Origin: Gelatiniphilus marinus
Lineage (GTDB): Bacteria; Bacteroidota; Bacteroidia; Flavobacteriales; Flavobacteriaceae
Reading direction: 5' to 3' (one strand)
Length of the DNA: 64,000 nucleotides
Assembly (NCBI RefSeq): GCF_042678305.1
Contig: NZ_JBHUDT010000001.1
The notes below the pieces were generated by a model. The model was not told the DNA's origin. It ran no database searches and saw only the letters and a program-made list of their open reading frames with translations. Positions within the stretch are counted from its first letter, which is position 1. The number at the start of each line of letters is the position of its first letter. Below, one piece after another: positions 8,482 to 17,021 of this stretch. The translations under genes were made by a program, and so were the position numbers.

Positions 8482-9669
8482 ATGCTTATATTCAATATTG
8501 TACAAATTGTTTTTCTTGTTTTAATAGGATTAGCTACCTTATACATTTTTGTATTTTCAGTAGCTGGTTTATTTTACAAACAAGCAACGTACAAATCAAC
8601 AGGAAATTTAAAAAAAATAGCCGTACTAATACCGGGTTATAAAGAAGATGAGGTTATCGTAGAAGTTGCAAATTCTGCATTATTACAAGATTATCCTTCA
8701 AACCTTTACGATGTTGTTGTAATTGCCGATTCTTTTTTAGATGAAACCCTAAGTGAATTAAAAGCACTGCCAATAAAATTAATTGAAGTTAGTTTTGAAA
8801 AAAGCACAAAATCTAAAGCGCTAAACAAAGCTATGGCTTCTTTAACAGAAACATATGATATAGCTGTTGTTTTGGATGCCGATAATTTAATGGCTACAGA
8901 TTTTTTAAAGAAAATAAATACTGCTTTCCACCAAGGGTTTATTGCTGTACAAGGACACCGAACAGCAAAAAACATGAATAATTCCTGGGCTATTTTAGAT
9001 GCTGTGAGCGAAGAAATAAATAATCATATTTTTAGAAAAGGCCATATTGCATTGGGGCTTTCATCGGCCATAATTGGTTCTGGAATGGCTTTTAAATACA
9101 AGTATTTTAAATCGCTTATGGCAACAGTTACCGCTGTTGGTGGGTTTGATAAAGAAATTGAATTGAAAATGCTTAAAGCTGGTTATAAAATTGAATACCT
9201 TGATGATGCCGTGGTTTACGATGAGAAAATACAGAAAGCAGAGGTTTTTGGAAACCAACGAAGACGCTGGCTTTCTGCTCAAGTTCATTACTTTAGAAAA
9301 GACTTTTTAAATGCCCTTAAAGATCTTTTTCTAAAAGGAAATATCGATTATTTTGATAAAGCCATTCAGTTTATTCAACCACCAAGAATATTATTATTGG
9401 GGGCGGTTTTTATTTTTGGAGGCTTATTTATTTTAAGTAATTTTTTATTAAATAATGAAATCACATTTCCAATATACTGGCTATTAATTGCTACAGCTTG
9501 TATATTGTCTTTTATTTTTTCAATACCTAAATCATTTTACAATTTAAAAACACTTGGTGCTTTAGCAAGTTTACCAAAAGGTATGCTTACAATGTTACTA
9601 TCCTTATTAAAAATAAAAGGTGCTAACAAAAAATTTATTCACACCAAACACGGAACAAGTTCAGAATAA
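8482..9669 (+). CDS. Membrane-bound family 2 glycosyltransferase (processive type)
   Basis: A hydrophobic N-terminal segment is followed by a GT-A domain: IAVLIPGYKED opens the fold, VVLDADN supplies the metal-binding DxD, and QRRRW matches the QxxRW motif of processive GT2 enzymes. Two or more C-terminal membrane helices follow. It would add sugars from a nucleotide donor to the lipid-linked repeat unit on the cytoplasmic face. Gaps of 47 bases on both sides fit continued transcription within the operon. Donor and linkage are not predictable. Confidence 0.85.
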   Translation: MLIFNIVQIVFLVLIGLATLYIFVFSVAGLFYKQATYKSTGNLKKIAVLIPGYKEDEVIVEVANSALLQDYPSNLYDVVVIADSFLDETLSELKALPIKLIEVSFEKSTKSKALNKAMASLTETYDIAVVLDADNLMATDFLKKINTAFHQGFIAVQGHRTAKNMNNSWAILDAVSEEINNHIFRKGHIALGLSSAIIGSGMAFKYKYFKSLMATVTAVGGFDKEIELKMLKAGYKIEYLDDAVVYDEKIQKAEVFGNQRRRWLSAQVHYFRKDFLNALKDLFLKGNIDYFDKAIQFIQPPRILLLGAVFIFGGLFILSNFLLNNEITFPIYWLLIATACILSFIFSIPKSFYNLKTLGALASLPKGMLTMLLSLLKIKGANKKFIHTKHGTSSE

Positions 9670-9715
9670 AAAGTATTTAAAGCCAAAAAGCTATAAACCA
9701 TTAGAATAAAACGAT

Positions 9716-10879
9716 ATGAAAATAGGAATTGAAGGACAAAGGCTTTTTCGTAAGAAAAAACACGGTATGGATATGGTGGCTTTAGAGTTGATTAAAAATC
9801 TACAAAAAATAGATCTTGAAAACACCTATTTTATTTTTGTAAAACCAGATGAAGACCATACGGTTTTAACTGAAACACCTAATTTTAAAATTATTCAACT
9901 TGAAGGTGGCTCCTATCCCTTTTGGGAACAAATAGCATTACCCAAAGCAGCAAAAAAATATGGCTGCGATATTTTGCATTGCACCAGTAATACGGCTCCA
10001 TTTTTTAGCGATATTCCTTTAATAACAATCTTGCACGATATTATTTACATGGAAAGTAGTTATTATAAAATACTTACAAGTAGCGCCACTACGTATCAAA
10101 AATTTGGTAACGCCTATAGAAAGTTAATTGTACCGCGTGTTGTTAAAAAAAGCAACAAAATAGTAACTGTTTCTCATTTCGAAAAACGTAGAATTGCTGA
10201 ATATTTCAGCATTAAAAAAGAAAATTGTTTAGAAGCTATTTATAATGGCGTAAGCACTCATTTTAAACCCATTTTTAATAAACAAGAGCTAAAAAGGGTA
10301 AAAGAAAAATACAATTTACCAGATAAGTTTTTCTTTTTTCTTGGAAATACAGATCCTAAAAAAAACACCAAAGGCACCTTAATAGCATTCTCTAATTTTT
10401 TGAAGCAAAGCAAATTAGATTACAAATTGGTTATGCTGGATTACGATACCAAAGAACTTGAAAAATTATTAACCGAAATTGGAGATAAACATTTAATAGA
10501 TAGCATTGTTTTAACAGGCTATGTTGTTAATACAGATTTACCAGCAATTTATTCGTTAAGTACTATTTTCTTATATCCTTCGCTTCGCGAAAGTTTCGGA
10601 ATTCCTATGTTAGAGGCTATGTCCTGTGGTGTGCCTGTAATTACTTCAAACACATCCTCAATGCCCGAAGTTTCGGGTGATGCTGCACATATTATAGATC
10701 CTTTTAAACCAGACGAAATTACAGAAGGTATTATAAAAATACTTGATAGTGAAGAATATGCCCATAATCTTCGTGAAAAAGGATTAGAAAGAAGCAAACT
10801 TTTTTCTTGGGAGAATATGGCTAAAGAATATTTAAAACTTTATAAACGTATTCATGCCGAAAATAAAAAAAACAATTAA
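9716..10879 (+). CDS. Family 4 glycosyltransferase
   Basis: This is a soluble GT-B enzyme of 387 residues. The C-terminal half carries the retaining GT4 signature SLRESFGIPMLEAMSCGVP, with the two spaced glutamates that bind the donor nucleotide sugar, and FFLGNTDPKKN begins the donor domain. It is expected to extend the exopolysaccharide repeat unit at the cytoplasmic face of the membrane. It is separated by 2 bases from the next glycosyltransferase, so the two are probably translated together. Confidence 0.88.
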   Translation: MKIGIEGQRLFRKKKHGMDMVALELIKNLQKIDLENTYFIFVKPDEDHTVLTETPNFKIIQLEGGSYPFWEQIALPKAAKKYGCDILHCTSNTAPFFSDIPLITILHDIIYMESSYYKILTSSATTYQKFGNAYRKLIVPRVVKKSNKIVTVSHFEKRRIAEYFSIKKENCLEAIYNGVSTHFKPIFNKQELKRVKEKYNLPDKFFFFLGNTDPKKNTKGTLIAFSNFLKQSKLDYKLVMLDYDTKELEKLLTEIGDKHLIDSIVLTGYVVNTDLPAIYSLSTIFLYPSLRESFGIPMLEAMSCGVPVITSNTSSMPEVSGDAAHIIDPFKPDEITEGIIKILDSEEYAHNLREKGLERSKLFSWENMAKEYLKLYKRIHAENKKNN

Positions 10880-10881
10880 TA

Positions 10882-12093
10882 ATGATGAAAGGTAAAAACA
10901 TAATCTGTATATCTCAAACAACATGGCACGGAGAATTTACTAAATCTACGGTACAATTGTTGTCTCTTTTAGCCGAACATAATAAAATTGTTTTTGTTGA
11001 GTACCCGTTTACTTTAAAAGACGTTGTTATGAGCTTGTTAGGTAAACAGAAAGCTCAAGTTTCTAGAATGTTGGGTTTAAAAAACCGTTTAAAAGACGAA
11101 AAAACCGAAAATGGCGCAGTTGTTAAACACCTGGTAATGCCACCTGTTCTCCCCATAGATTTTATTGAAAATAAATCGATATTTAAAACCCTATTTGGAA
11201 TTAATACGTATTTGTACAAACGCCAACTATTAAAAGTTATAAAAAAACAATCTTTAACAAACCCCATCATCTTAACGGCATACAATCCTATGTATGGCTT
11301 ACCCATGATTGGTCAACTTAAAGAATTTCTAAATGTTTATTACTGTTATGATGGCATGGATACTAGACGGCATAAATCTAGAATTTTTAATATCGAAAAA
11401 GAATTTTGTACTAAAGTTGATGGTATTATTACGACTTCAGATTTTTTAAATTCAGAAAAGAAAATATTCAATAAAAATAGCTTTGTTGTAAAAAATGGTG
11501 TTGATTACGATTTGTTTGCTCCTTTTGCTAAAACTACAGTTTCAAAACATACAAACACAAAAAAGATAGGCTACATAGGAACCTTAGACCAGCGATTCGA
11601 CATCGATATGGTTGAGCACGCTGTTAAAGAATTACCTAATGTAACATTCGAATTTACTGGTTACCTATTAAATAAAGCTATTGTAGAGCGTTTATCAAAA
11701 TATCCGAATGTCTCGTTTTTTGGACCAATAAAAGCGAATGAGGTTCCAAAATTATTAGCTAAATACGACTTAGGGATTATACCTTATTTAATGAATGAGG
11801 TAAATAAAAATATTTATCCGCTAAAAATTAACGAATATCTAGCCGTTGGAGTCCCAGTAGTTATGAGCGCATTTGCCAATTTAACAGATTTTGAAAATAT
11901 TGTAAACGTAGCAGATACTAAAGATCAATTTAAACAACATATAATTAATGTTTTAAAAAACGATAACAAGTCATTAATTAAAGAAAGAATAGCGTTTGCC
12001 AAACAAAATTCTTGGGATGGGAGAGCCAAAGAGTTTGGGCAGATACTAGAGCAATTTTATAAAGATAAAGCTCAAGAAAAATCATTGACATAA
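10882..12093 (+). CDS. Glycosyltransferase, GT4-like
   Basis: This is a GT-B type protein of 403 residues. IGYIGTLDQRFDIDMV starts the donor-binding domain, and YDLGIIPYLMNEV with KINEYLAVGVPVV occupies the position of the GT4 EX7E region. The first glutamate of that motif is not obvious, so the subfamily is divergent. There are two consecutive ATG codons at 10882 and 10885 and either could start. It forms a tight pair with the preceding GT4 gene. Confidence 0.82.
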   Translation: MMKGKNIICISQTTWHGEFTKSTVQLLSLLAEHNKIVFVEYPFTLKDVVMSLLGKQKAQVSRMLGLKNRLKDEKTENGAVVKHLVMPPVLPIDFIENKSIFKTLFGINTYLYKRQLLKVIKKQSLTNPIILTAYNPMYGLPMIGQLKEFLNVYYCYDGMDTRRHKSRIFNIEKEFCTKVDGIITTSDFLNSEKKIFNKNSFVVKNGVDYDLFAPFAKTTVSKHTNTKKIGYIGTLDQRFDIDMVEHAVKELPNVTFEFTGYLLNKAIVERLSKYPNVSFFGPIKANEVPKLLAKYDLGIIPYLMNEVNKNIYPLKINEYLAVGVPVVMSAFANLTDFENIVNVADTKDQFKQHIINVLKNDNKSLIKERIAFAKQNSWDGRAKEFGQILEQFYKDKAQEKSLT

Positions 12094-12115
12094 AAAAAAT
12101 TAAAACCTACTTATT

Positions 12116-13306
12116 ATGCTAATATTAGAAACCATTTTTTGGATATTACTATTTGTTATTGTTTACACCTATGTAGGCTATGGCATATTATTATACCTAA
12201 TAATTAAAATTCGAAGACTATTCAACATGGGTAAAAAAGTAGAGATAGACCCTGCTTTCGAACCCGAAGTTACGCTATTTATTGCCGCTTATAATGAAAA
12301 AGATTATGTAGAAGCAAAAATGAAAAATTCGTTAGAATTAGAGTATCCTAAAGAAAAATTAAACATTGTTTGGGTTACAGATGGCTCTGATGATGGTACC
12401 CCAGAATTACTAAAAAAATACCCAAATACCAAAGTTTATCATTTAGATGAAAGAAATGGTAAAATTGGCGCAATGAATAGGGGTATGCAATTTGTAAAAA
12501 CTCCAATAGTTATTTTTAGTGATGCAAATACACAGCTAGGAAAGGAATCTGTTAGGCGCATTGTTAACCTATTTTCAATGCCTTCTGTGGGGTGTGTTTC
12601 TGGCGAAAAAAGAATTATTGATAAAACAGCTGATGTTGCATCTGGTGCTGGCGAAGGATTGTACTGGAAATACGAATCTGCATTAAAAAAATGGGATGCC
12701 GAACTGTATTCTGTTGTTGGCGCTGCAGGAGAATTATTTGCTATTAGAACCTCATTATACCGCCATGTGGAACAAGATACACTTTTAGATGATTTTATGA
12801 TTTCTTTACGAGTAGCTCAAGACGGATACACCATTCAATACGACCCAGAAGCTTATGCTATTGAAACTGCATCGGCCAACGTAAAAGAAGAATTAAAACG
12901 CAAAATACGAATCTCGGCAGGTGGCATTCAATCTGTTGTAAGATTAAGTGCTTTACTTAATATTTTTAAATATGGCACGCTTTCATTTCAATACATTTCA
13001 CATCGTGTATTGCGCTGGACTTTAACTCCGCTTTGTTTACTCATATTAATACCCTTATTGTTTGTGTTGGCAATTAACGAAGGGCTTTTAGAGTTTGGTC
13101 TGTATTCAACATTATTTTGGTTACAAACCCTCTTTTACATTGCAGCGTTAGTAGGTTGGTTTTTAGAAAACAGATCTACAAGCATAAAAATTCTATTTGT
13201 TCCTTATTACTTTTTTATTATGAATTTATCAGTTGTACTAGGTTTCTTTAGATATATGAAAAAAACGCAATCTGTAAACTGGGAACGTGCCCAACGAGCC
13301 ACATAA
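12116..13306 (+). CDS. Membrane-associated family 2 glycosyltransferase
   Basis: One N-terminal membrane segment is followed by a GT-A domain (VTLFIAAYNEKDYVE, VTDGSDDGT, FSDANT at the DxD position, LLDDFMISLR as the acid/base region). About three C-terminal membrane helices follow. This is the usual organisation of exopolysaccharide GT2 enzymes. It is the last gene of the one-strand exopolysaccharide operon; a MITE-like element begins 9 bases after its stop. Confidence 0.85.
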   Translation: MLILETIFWILLFVIVYTYVGYGILLYLIIKIRRLFNMGKKVEIDPAFEPEVTLFIAAYNEKDYVEAKMKNSLELEYPKEKLNIVWVTDGSDDGTPELLKKYPNTKVYHLDERNGKIGAMNRGMQFVKTPIVIFSDANTQLGKESVRRIVNLFSMPSVGCVSGEKRIIDKTADVASGAGEGLYWKYESALKKWDAELYSVVGAAGELFAIRTSLYRHVEQDTLLDDFMISLRVAQDGYTIQYDPEAYAIETASANVKEELKRKIRISAGGIQSVVRLSALLNIFKYGTLSFQYISHRVLRWTLTPLCLLILIPLLFVLAINEGLLEFGLYSTLFWLQTLFYIAALVGWFLENRSTSIKILFVPYYFFIMNLSVVLGFFRYMKKTQSVNWERAQRAT

Positions 13307-13315
13307 ACTAATAAG

Positions 13316-13468
13316 ACCAATTTAATTTTGTAAAGTCGTACAGAAAACCAAGTAGCTTTTTTTTGTTCTATGACGCTGCCATTGGTTTACAAGTTGTAGA
13401 AAATAAGAGCAGGGAAATAAAGCAAAAATTGAACGCGTTTGGATGCGTCATTACATGATTAAATTGGT
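13316..13468. mobile_element. MITE-like element with 25-bp imperfect terminal inverted repeats
   Basis: ACCAATTTAAT at 13316-13326 is matched exactly by its reverse complement at 13458-13468. The similarity continues inward for about 14 more bases (TGTAA, G, CG shared), so the terminal repeats are about 25 bp with roughly five mismatches. The flanks carry ATAAG on the left and ATAAA on the right, a possible 5-bp target duplication. The 153-bp interior has no coding potential. It lies in the gap between the last exopolysaccharide gene and the beta-propeller gene. Confidence 0.45.
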
Positions 13469-13553
13469 ATAAACCCAAAACCACACCTAACTATTCTGCC
13501 TATTGTAATACGTATTAGCTTATGTGCTAATACTAGCAGTAATTAAAATAATT

Positions 13554-14600
13554 ATGAAAATAATAAAGTTAATTGCATTATTTATAGTATTGTGTTTGCT
13601 TGTTGTAAGTTTAACCCTTTTTATGCATAGAAAACCTGCATATAACATACAAACCAACGGACAACTGTATATAGTTAACAAAGTTAGTAGTAGTATTACG
13701 GTTTTTGATTTATTTACAGGAACAGAGCTTACCGAAATACCTCTAAGCATTGTGCCGTATAAACTCACAGCTTTAAAAAACCAAAACAAAGTTGTTATTA
13801 CAAATTATGGGCCCAATAATACCATAGGCAAAAATCTATCTATTATTAACACGAAAACCAACAACCTAGAAAAAAATATTGAATTTACAACAAATACATC
13901 TCCTCATGGCAATAGTACTTTACCTAAACACAATAAAGTTGTAAATATTACCAATTCAGAAAATAATTTATTAGCTCTTGATGCAGTAAGAAGATTGCTT
14001 AAAAATAAAACACCAAGCCAAGAACTAGCCAGCTATCTTTTAGTACTTCACCCCAATAAACCCTTGGCTTACGTTACAAATAGTAGGTCGAATTCTATAA
14101 GCGTTATCAATATTGAAAAAGATCAAGTCATTAAAACTATTACCTGTGGTATAGGTACAGAAGGCATAGATATTACACCCGATGGATTAGAAGTTTGGGT
14201 AACCAATAACATAGAAAACTCTATACATGTTATTAATACAGAAACACACCAAATAACCAATACAATGCCAACAGGAAAAGAATCTTTAAGGTTAAAATTT
14301 TCAATAGATGGTAAACACTGCTTAGTAACAAATACTGGAGACGGCACTATTTCTGTTTACAACAGATACTCTAAAAAACAAATAAAAACAATACATATTC
14401 GCGGTAAAAAAGGCTATATGGAAAGATTTCTTTACCCTACCCCGCGGCCTGTTGATGTATTGATGCACCCAAACGGACAATTTGCGTTTATATCCAATTC
14501 TAATGCAGATAAAGTAGAAGTATTAGATATGCAATCATTAAAGCTGGTTAGTTCCATTGGCACAGCAAGAGTCCCAGATGGATTAGAACTTGTAGAGTAA
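13554..14600 (+). CDS. YVTN beta-propeller repeat protein, membrane-anchored or secreted
   Basis: A hydrophobic N-terminus (residues 4-23) acts as signal or anchor. The rest is made of about seven propeller blades with the YVTN signature: AYVTNSRSNSISVINI, VWVTNNIENSIHVIN, CLVTNTGDGTISVYN and AFISNSNADKVEVLD. Such proteins fold as seven-bladed propellers in the periplasm or outside the cell, usually binding partners rather than catalysing reactions. ATG 13554 is chosen over 13524 because it gives a normal basic-hydrophobic signal start. Function unknown. It lies just downstream of the exopolysaccharide operon but is separated from it by the MITE-like element. Confidence 0.8.
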   Translation: MKIIKLIALFIVLCLLVVSLTLFMHRKPAYNIQTNGQLYIVNKVSSSITVFDLFTGTELTEIPLSIVPYKLTALKNQNKVVITNYGPNNTIGKNLSIINTKTNNLEKNIEFTTNTSPHGNSTLPKHNKVVNITNSENNLLALDAVRRLLKNKTPSQELASYLLVLHPNKPLAYVTNSRSNSISVINIEKDQVIKTITCGIGTEGIDITPDGLEVWVTNNIENSIHVINTETHQITNTMPTGKESLRLKFSIDGKHCLVTNTGDGTISVYNRYSKKQIKTIHIRGKKGYMERFLYPTPRPVDVLMHPNGQFAFISNSNADKVEVLDMQSLKLVSSIGTARVPDGLELVE

Positions 14601-14730
14601 AAATCAGACTTAATAATTAAGATTAGTATTGGTCTTACAAATAAATTGTAAACTCTTAATAATTTAAAACCCAACTTTCGTTTTGCATTTAGCTTAGCAG
14701 GTGTAAAAATTAAAATTTCTATTATTTACC

Positions 14731-14761
14731 TTGTATAATAATTAATACCATATTATATTTG
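14731..14761 (+). promoter_or_regulatory. Bacteroidota-type promoter upstream of tRNA-Arg
   Basis: TTG at 14731-14733 and a perfect TATATTTG at 14754-14761 are separated by 20 bases, the same spacing as in the tRNA-Ser promoter in this window. The predicted start is near 14768, giving a leader of about 160 nucleotides before tRNA-Arg. Confidence 0.5.
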
Positions 14762-14930
14762 CATCACTTTTAAAAAAAGTAGAATTATTTTAAAGTTCTT
14801 ATCAAATAAGTTACTCGTTCAATTATCAGAATTTTGTAATTAAATGAAACTTTTTTTGATTTTTAAATATTAAGTGAATGTTGCCCAGTTTAACATTCTC
14901 GCGGTTTTTTCGTAGAAATTCAAAAACTAC
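14762..14930 (+). other. Long leader between promoter and tRNA-Arg; possible small RNA
   Basis: The gap from 14601 to 14930 holds no credible reading frame. Within it, the stretch after the promoter contains a small hairpin (GAATGTT at 14876-14882 paired with AACATTC at 14892-14898), six spacer bases and a T6 run (14905-14910). This could be a weak terminator ending a roughly 140-nucleotide transcript, or simply part of the tRNA leader removed by processing. I see nothing else in 14601-14730. Confidence 0.25.
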
Positions 14931-15004
14931 GGGCTCTTAGCTCAGCTGGATAGAGCACCTCCCTTCTAAGGAGGCGGTCGAAGGTTCGAATCCTTCAGGG
15001 CTCA
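14931..15004 (+). tRNA. tRNA-Arg (anticodon TCT)
   Basis: This is a complete cloverleaf of 74 bases. The acceptor GGGCTCT pairs with AGGGCTC using two G-U pairs. The D stem is GCTC/GAGC, the anticodon stem CCTCC/GGAGG closes the loop CTTCTAA, and the T arm is GAAGG TTCGAAT CCTTC. Anticodon TCT reads AGA codons. CCA is not encoded; the discriminator is A at 15004. It is flanked by a promoter and a terminator and is not in an operon with protein genes. Confidence 0.95.
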
Positions 15005-15006
15005 CA

Positions 15007-15038
15007 AAAAGCTTCACTATTTTTAGTGAAGCTTTTTT
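15007..15038 (+). terminator. Rho-independent terminator after tRNA-Arg
   Basis: AAGCTTCACTA and TAGTGAAGCTT form an 11-bp perfect stem around a short T-rich loop, followed directly by T residues. It starts 3 bases after the tRNA discriminator. Confidence 0.85.
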
Positions 15039-15097
15039 GTTTTTTAAAAATATTTGCTTATTGGTTATATTATTTATTAGTTTAGCACTATAATATC

Positions 15098-17011
15098 ATG
15101 AAAAACCTTTGCCTACTTATCTATATCGTATTGTCGCATAGCATCTTCTCCCAAGAGGCTTCAATTGCTACGAAATTTACTGAAAACGGCACCTTGTACG
15201 ATAGTTTAAACGAATCTCCTAAACCATTAGCTCAGTTTAAAAAGAACGAAAACTGCATTGTTATTAGTTATTTAGGAAAAGACAATTACAAAGTAAAATA
15301 CAAAGAATGGATTGGGGTTATAAATTCTGAATTCTTGGTTATTAACGAAGAAATGATGGATTTATATTATGATTTTCAAGATAAAGCAAGAAAAAAGCTT
15401 ATTGAAGAACGGGAAAATAGGAAGAAAAAATTACAAGAAATAATAAGGAATAGTCCAGAGGAAAAAGCTAAACGCCAACGCGATTCTATAGCCAAAGCCG
15501 AAGCAGCAGAAAAACAGCGTTTGGAGGCACAAGAGTTATTGCGCAAACAGGCCGAAGAAAAAGCTAAACGCCAACGCGATTCCGTTGCCAAAGCCGAAGC
15601 AGCAGAAAAACAGCGTTTGGAGGCACAAGAGTTATTGCGCAAACAGGCCGAAGAAAAAGCTAAACGCCAACGCGATTCTATAGCCAAAGCCGAAGCATTA
15701 GAAAAACAGCGTTTGGAGGCACAAGAGTTATTGCGCAAACAGGCCGAAGAAAAAGCTAAACGCCAACGCGATTCTATAGCCAAAGCCGAAGCATTAGAAA
15801 AACAACGTTTGGAGGCACAAGAGTTAATGCGCAAACAGGCCGAAGAAAAAGCAAAACGGCAACGCGATTCCGTTGCCAAAGCCGAAGCATTAGAAAAACA
15901 ACGTTTGGAGGCGCAAGAGTTAATGCGCAAACAGGCCGAAGAAAAAGCTAAACGCCAACGCGATTCCGTTGCCAAAGCCGAAGCAGCAGAAAAACAGCGT
16001 TTGGAGGCACAAGAGTTAATGCGCAAACAGGCCGAAGAAAAAGCTAAACGCCAACGCGATTCTATAGCCAAAGCCGAAGCAGCAGAAAAACAGCGTTTGG
16101 CCGTACAAGAGTTTGAGCGTAAAAAGGCTGCTTTACGGGCGCTTAGGATAGAAGACTCCATAGCCAAGGTCGAAGCAGCAGAAAAGCTACGCTTGGAAGC
16201 ACAGGAATTACAACTTAAACAGGCCGAAGAAAAAGCACAACGGCAACGCGATTCTATAGCCAAAGCCGAAGCATTAGAAAAACAACGTTTGGAGGCACAA
16301 GAGTTAATGCGCAAACAGGCTGCTTTACGGGCGCTTAGGATAGAAGACTCCATAGCCAAGGTCGAAGCAGCAGAAAAGCTACGCTTGGAAGCACAGGAAT
16401 TACAACTTAAACAGGCTGAAGAAAAAGCACAGCGCCAACGCGATTCCGTTGCCAAAGCCGAAGCAGCAGAAAATCAGCGTTTGGCAACAGAAGCCTTGTT
16501 GTTAAAACAGGCCGAACAGAAAGCCCAAAGGTTGTTGGATTCTATCGCTAAAATTAAAGAAACCCAAAAAATCAATTCAGAAAAATCCAATATATCAAAG
16601 ATCTGTAGATACCTTATTAATGAATACGATGCGTTTTACAAAGAGCAATTAATTAGGACTGAGCTTTACAAATTGAATAACAATCTAACTGCCGAGTTAT
16701 ATAAACAAGGCAATAAAACCTATGTGTTTCTTAACCTTTCTGAAAATTTGGGATGTGCCAGTTACCTATCGCGAAACAGGTCTTCGGTAAGAATTCAGCT
16801 TGAAAACAACCAGGTAGTAACCCTGTACCATTCCTGGAATATAGATTGCGATGACTTTAATTTTAAAGGCCGATTATCAGTTTCGCAAATTCAAAAATTA
16901 AAGCAATCTGCCATAAAATCCATTTATTTTAGAGGTACAAAAGACACAAAAACAGTCGCCGATATAAATTACCGAACTTTTTTTATAGAAAAGCTTAGAT
17001 GTGTAGAGTAG
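15098..17011 (+). CDS. Secreted SH3-like protein with twelve 32-residue coiled-coil repeats
   Basis: A signal peptide (LCLLIYIVLSHSIFSQ) is followed by a small SH3-like beta domain at about residues 25-90 (TLYDSL, NYKVKYKEWIGVINSEF). Residues 120-500 are twelve 32-residue units rich in Lys, Arg, Glu, Gln and Ala, of the type RQRDSIAKAEA. They should form a long charged helix or coiled coil. A C-terminal domain (about 515-637) contains two or three cysteines and looks globular. Domain order suggests an envelope-binding rod: wall-binding head, spacer, functional tail. No catalytic motif is recognised. The repeat number may vary between strains because the DNA copies are nearly identical. Confidence 0.75.
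   Translation: MKNLCLLIYIVLSHSIFSQEASIATKFTENGTLYDSLNESPKPLAQFKKNENCIVISYLGKDNYKVKYKEWIGVINSEFLVINEEMMDLYYDFQDKARKKLIEERENRKKKLQEIIRNSPEEKAKRQRDSIAKAEAAEKQRLEAQELLRKQAEEKAKRQRDSVAKAEAAEKQRLEAQELLRKQAEEKAKRQRDSIAKAEALEKQRLEAQELLRKQAEEKAKRQRDSIAKAEALEKQRLEAQELMRKQAEEKAKRQRDSVAKAEALEKQRLEAQELMRKQAEEKAKRQRDSVAKAEAAEKQRLEAQELMRKQAEEKAKRQRDSIAKAEAAEKQRLAVQEFERKKAALRALRIEDSIAKVEAAEKLRLEAQELQLKQAEEKAQRQRDSIAKAEALEKQRLEAQELMRKQAALRALRIEDSIAKVEAAEKLRLEAQELQLKQAEEKAQRQRDSVAKAEAAENQRLATEALLLKQAEQKAQRLLDSIAKIKETQKINSEKSNISKICRYLINEYDAFYKEQLIRTELYKLNNNLTAELYKQGNKTYVFLNLSENLGCASYLSRNRSSVRIQLENNQVVTLYHSWNIDCDDFNFKGRLSVSQIQKLKQSAIKSIYFRGTKDTKTVADINYRTFFIEKLRCVE
15455..16606 (+). repeat. Twelve tandem 96-bp coding repeats
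   Basis: Units begin at 15455 and every 96 bases to 16511. Units 1-6 differ at a few codons only (SIA or SVA, EAA or EAL, LLR or LMR). Units 8 and 10 (AALRALRIEDSIAK type) are almost identical at DNA level, so units 8-9 and 10-11 form a 192-bp higher-order duplication. The last unit is degraded. Confidence 0.9.
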
Positions 17012-17021
17012 CTAAAGTTTT

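Noticed and set aside
15376..16455. A 359-codon open frame antisense to the repeat protein
   Set aside because: It is Ser/Cys/Ala-rich low-complexity sequence produced by the same 96-bp repeats read backwards; the plus-strand frame has a signal peptide and globular ends.
15455..16606. Regular direct repeats considered as a CRISPR array
   Set aside because: The repeats are contiguous 96-bp coding units with no unique spacers, and no cas genes are nearby.
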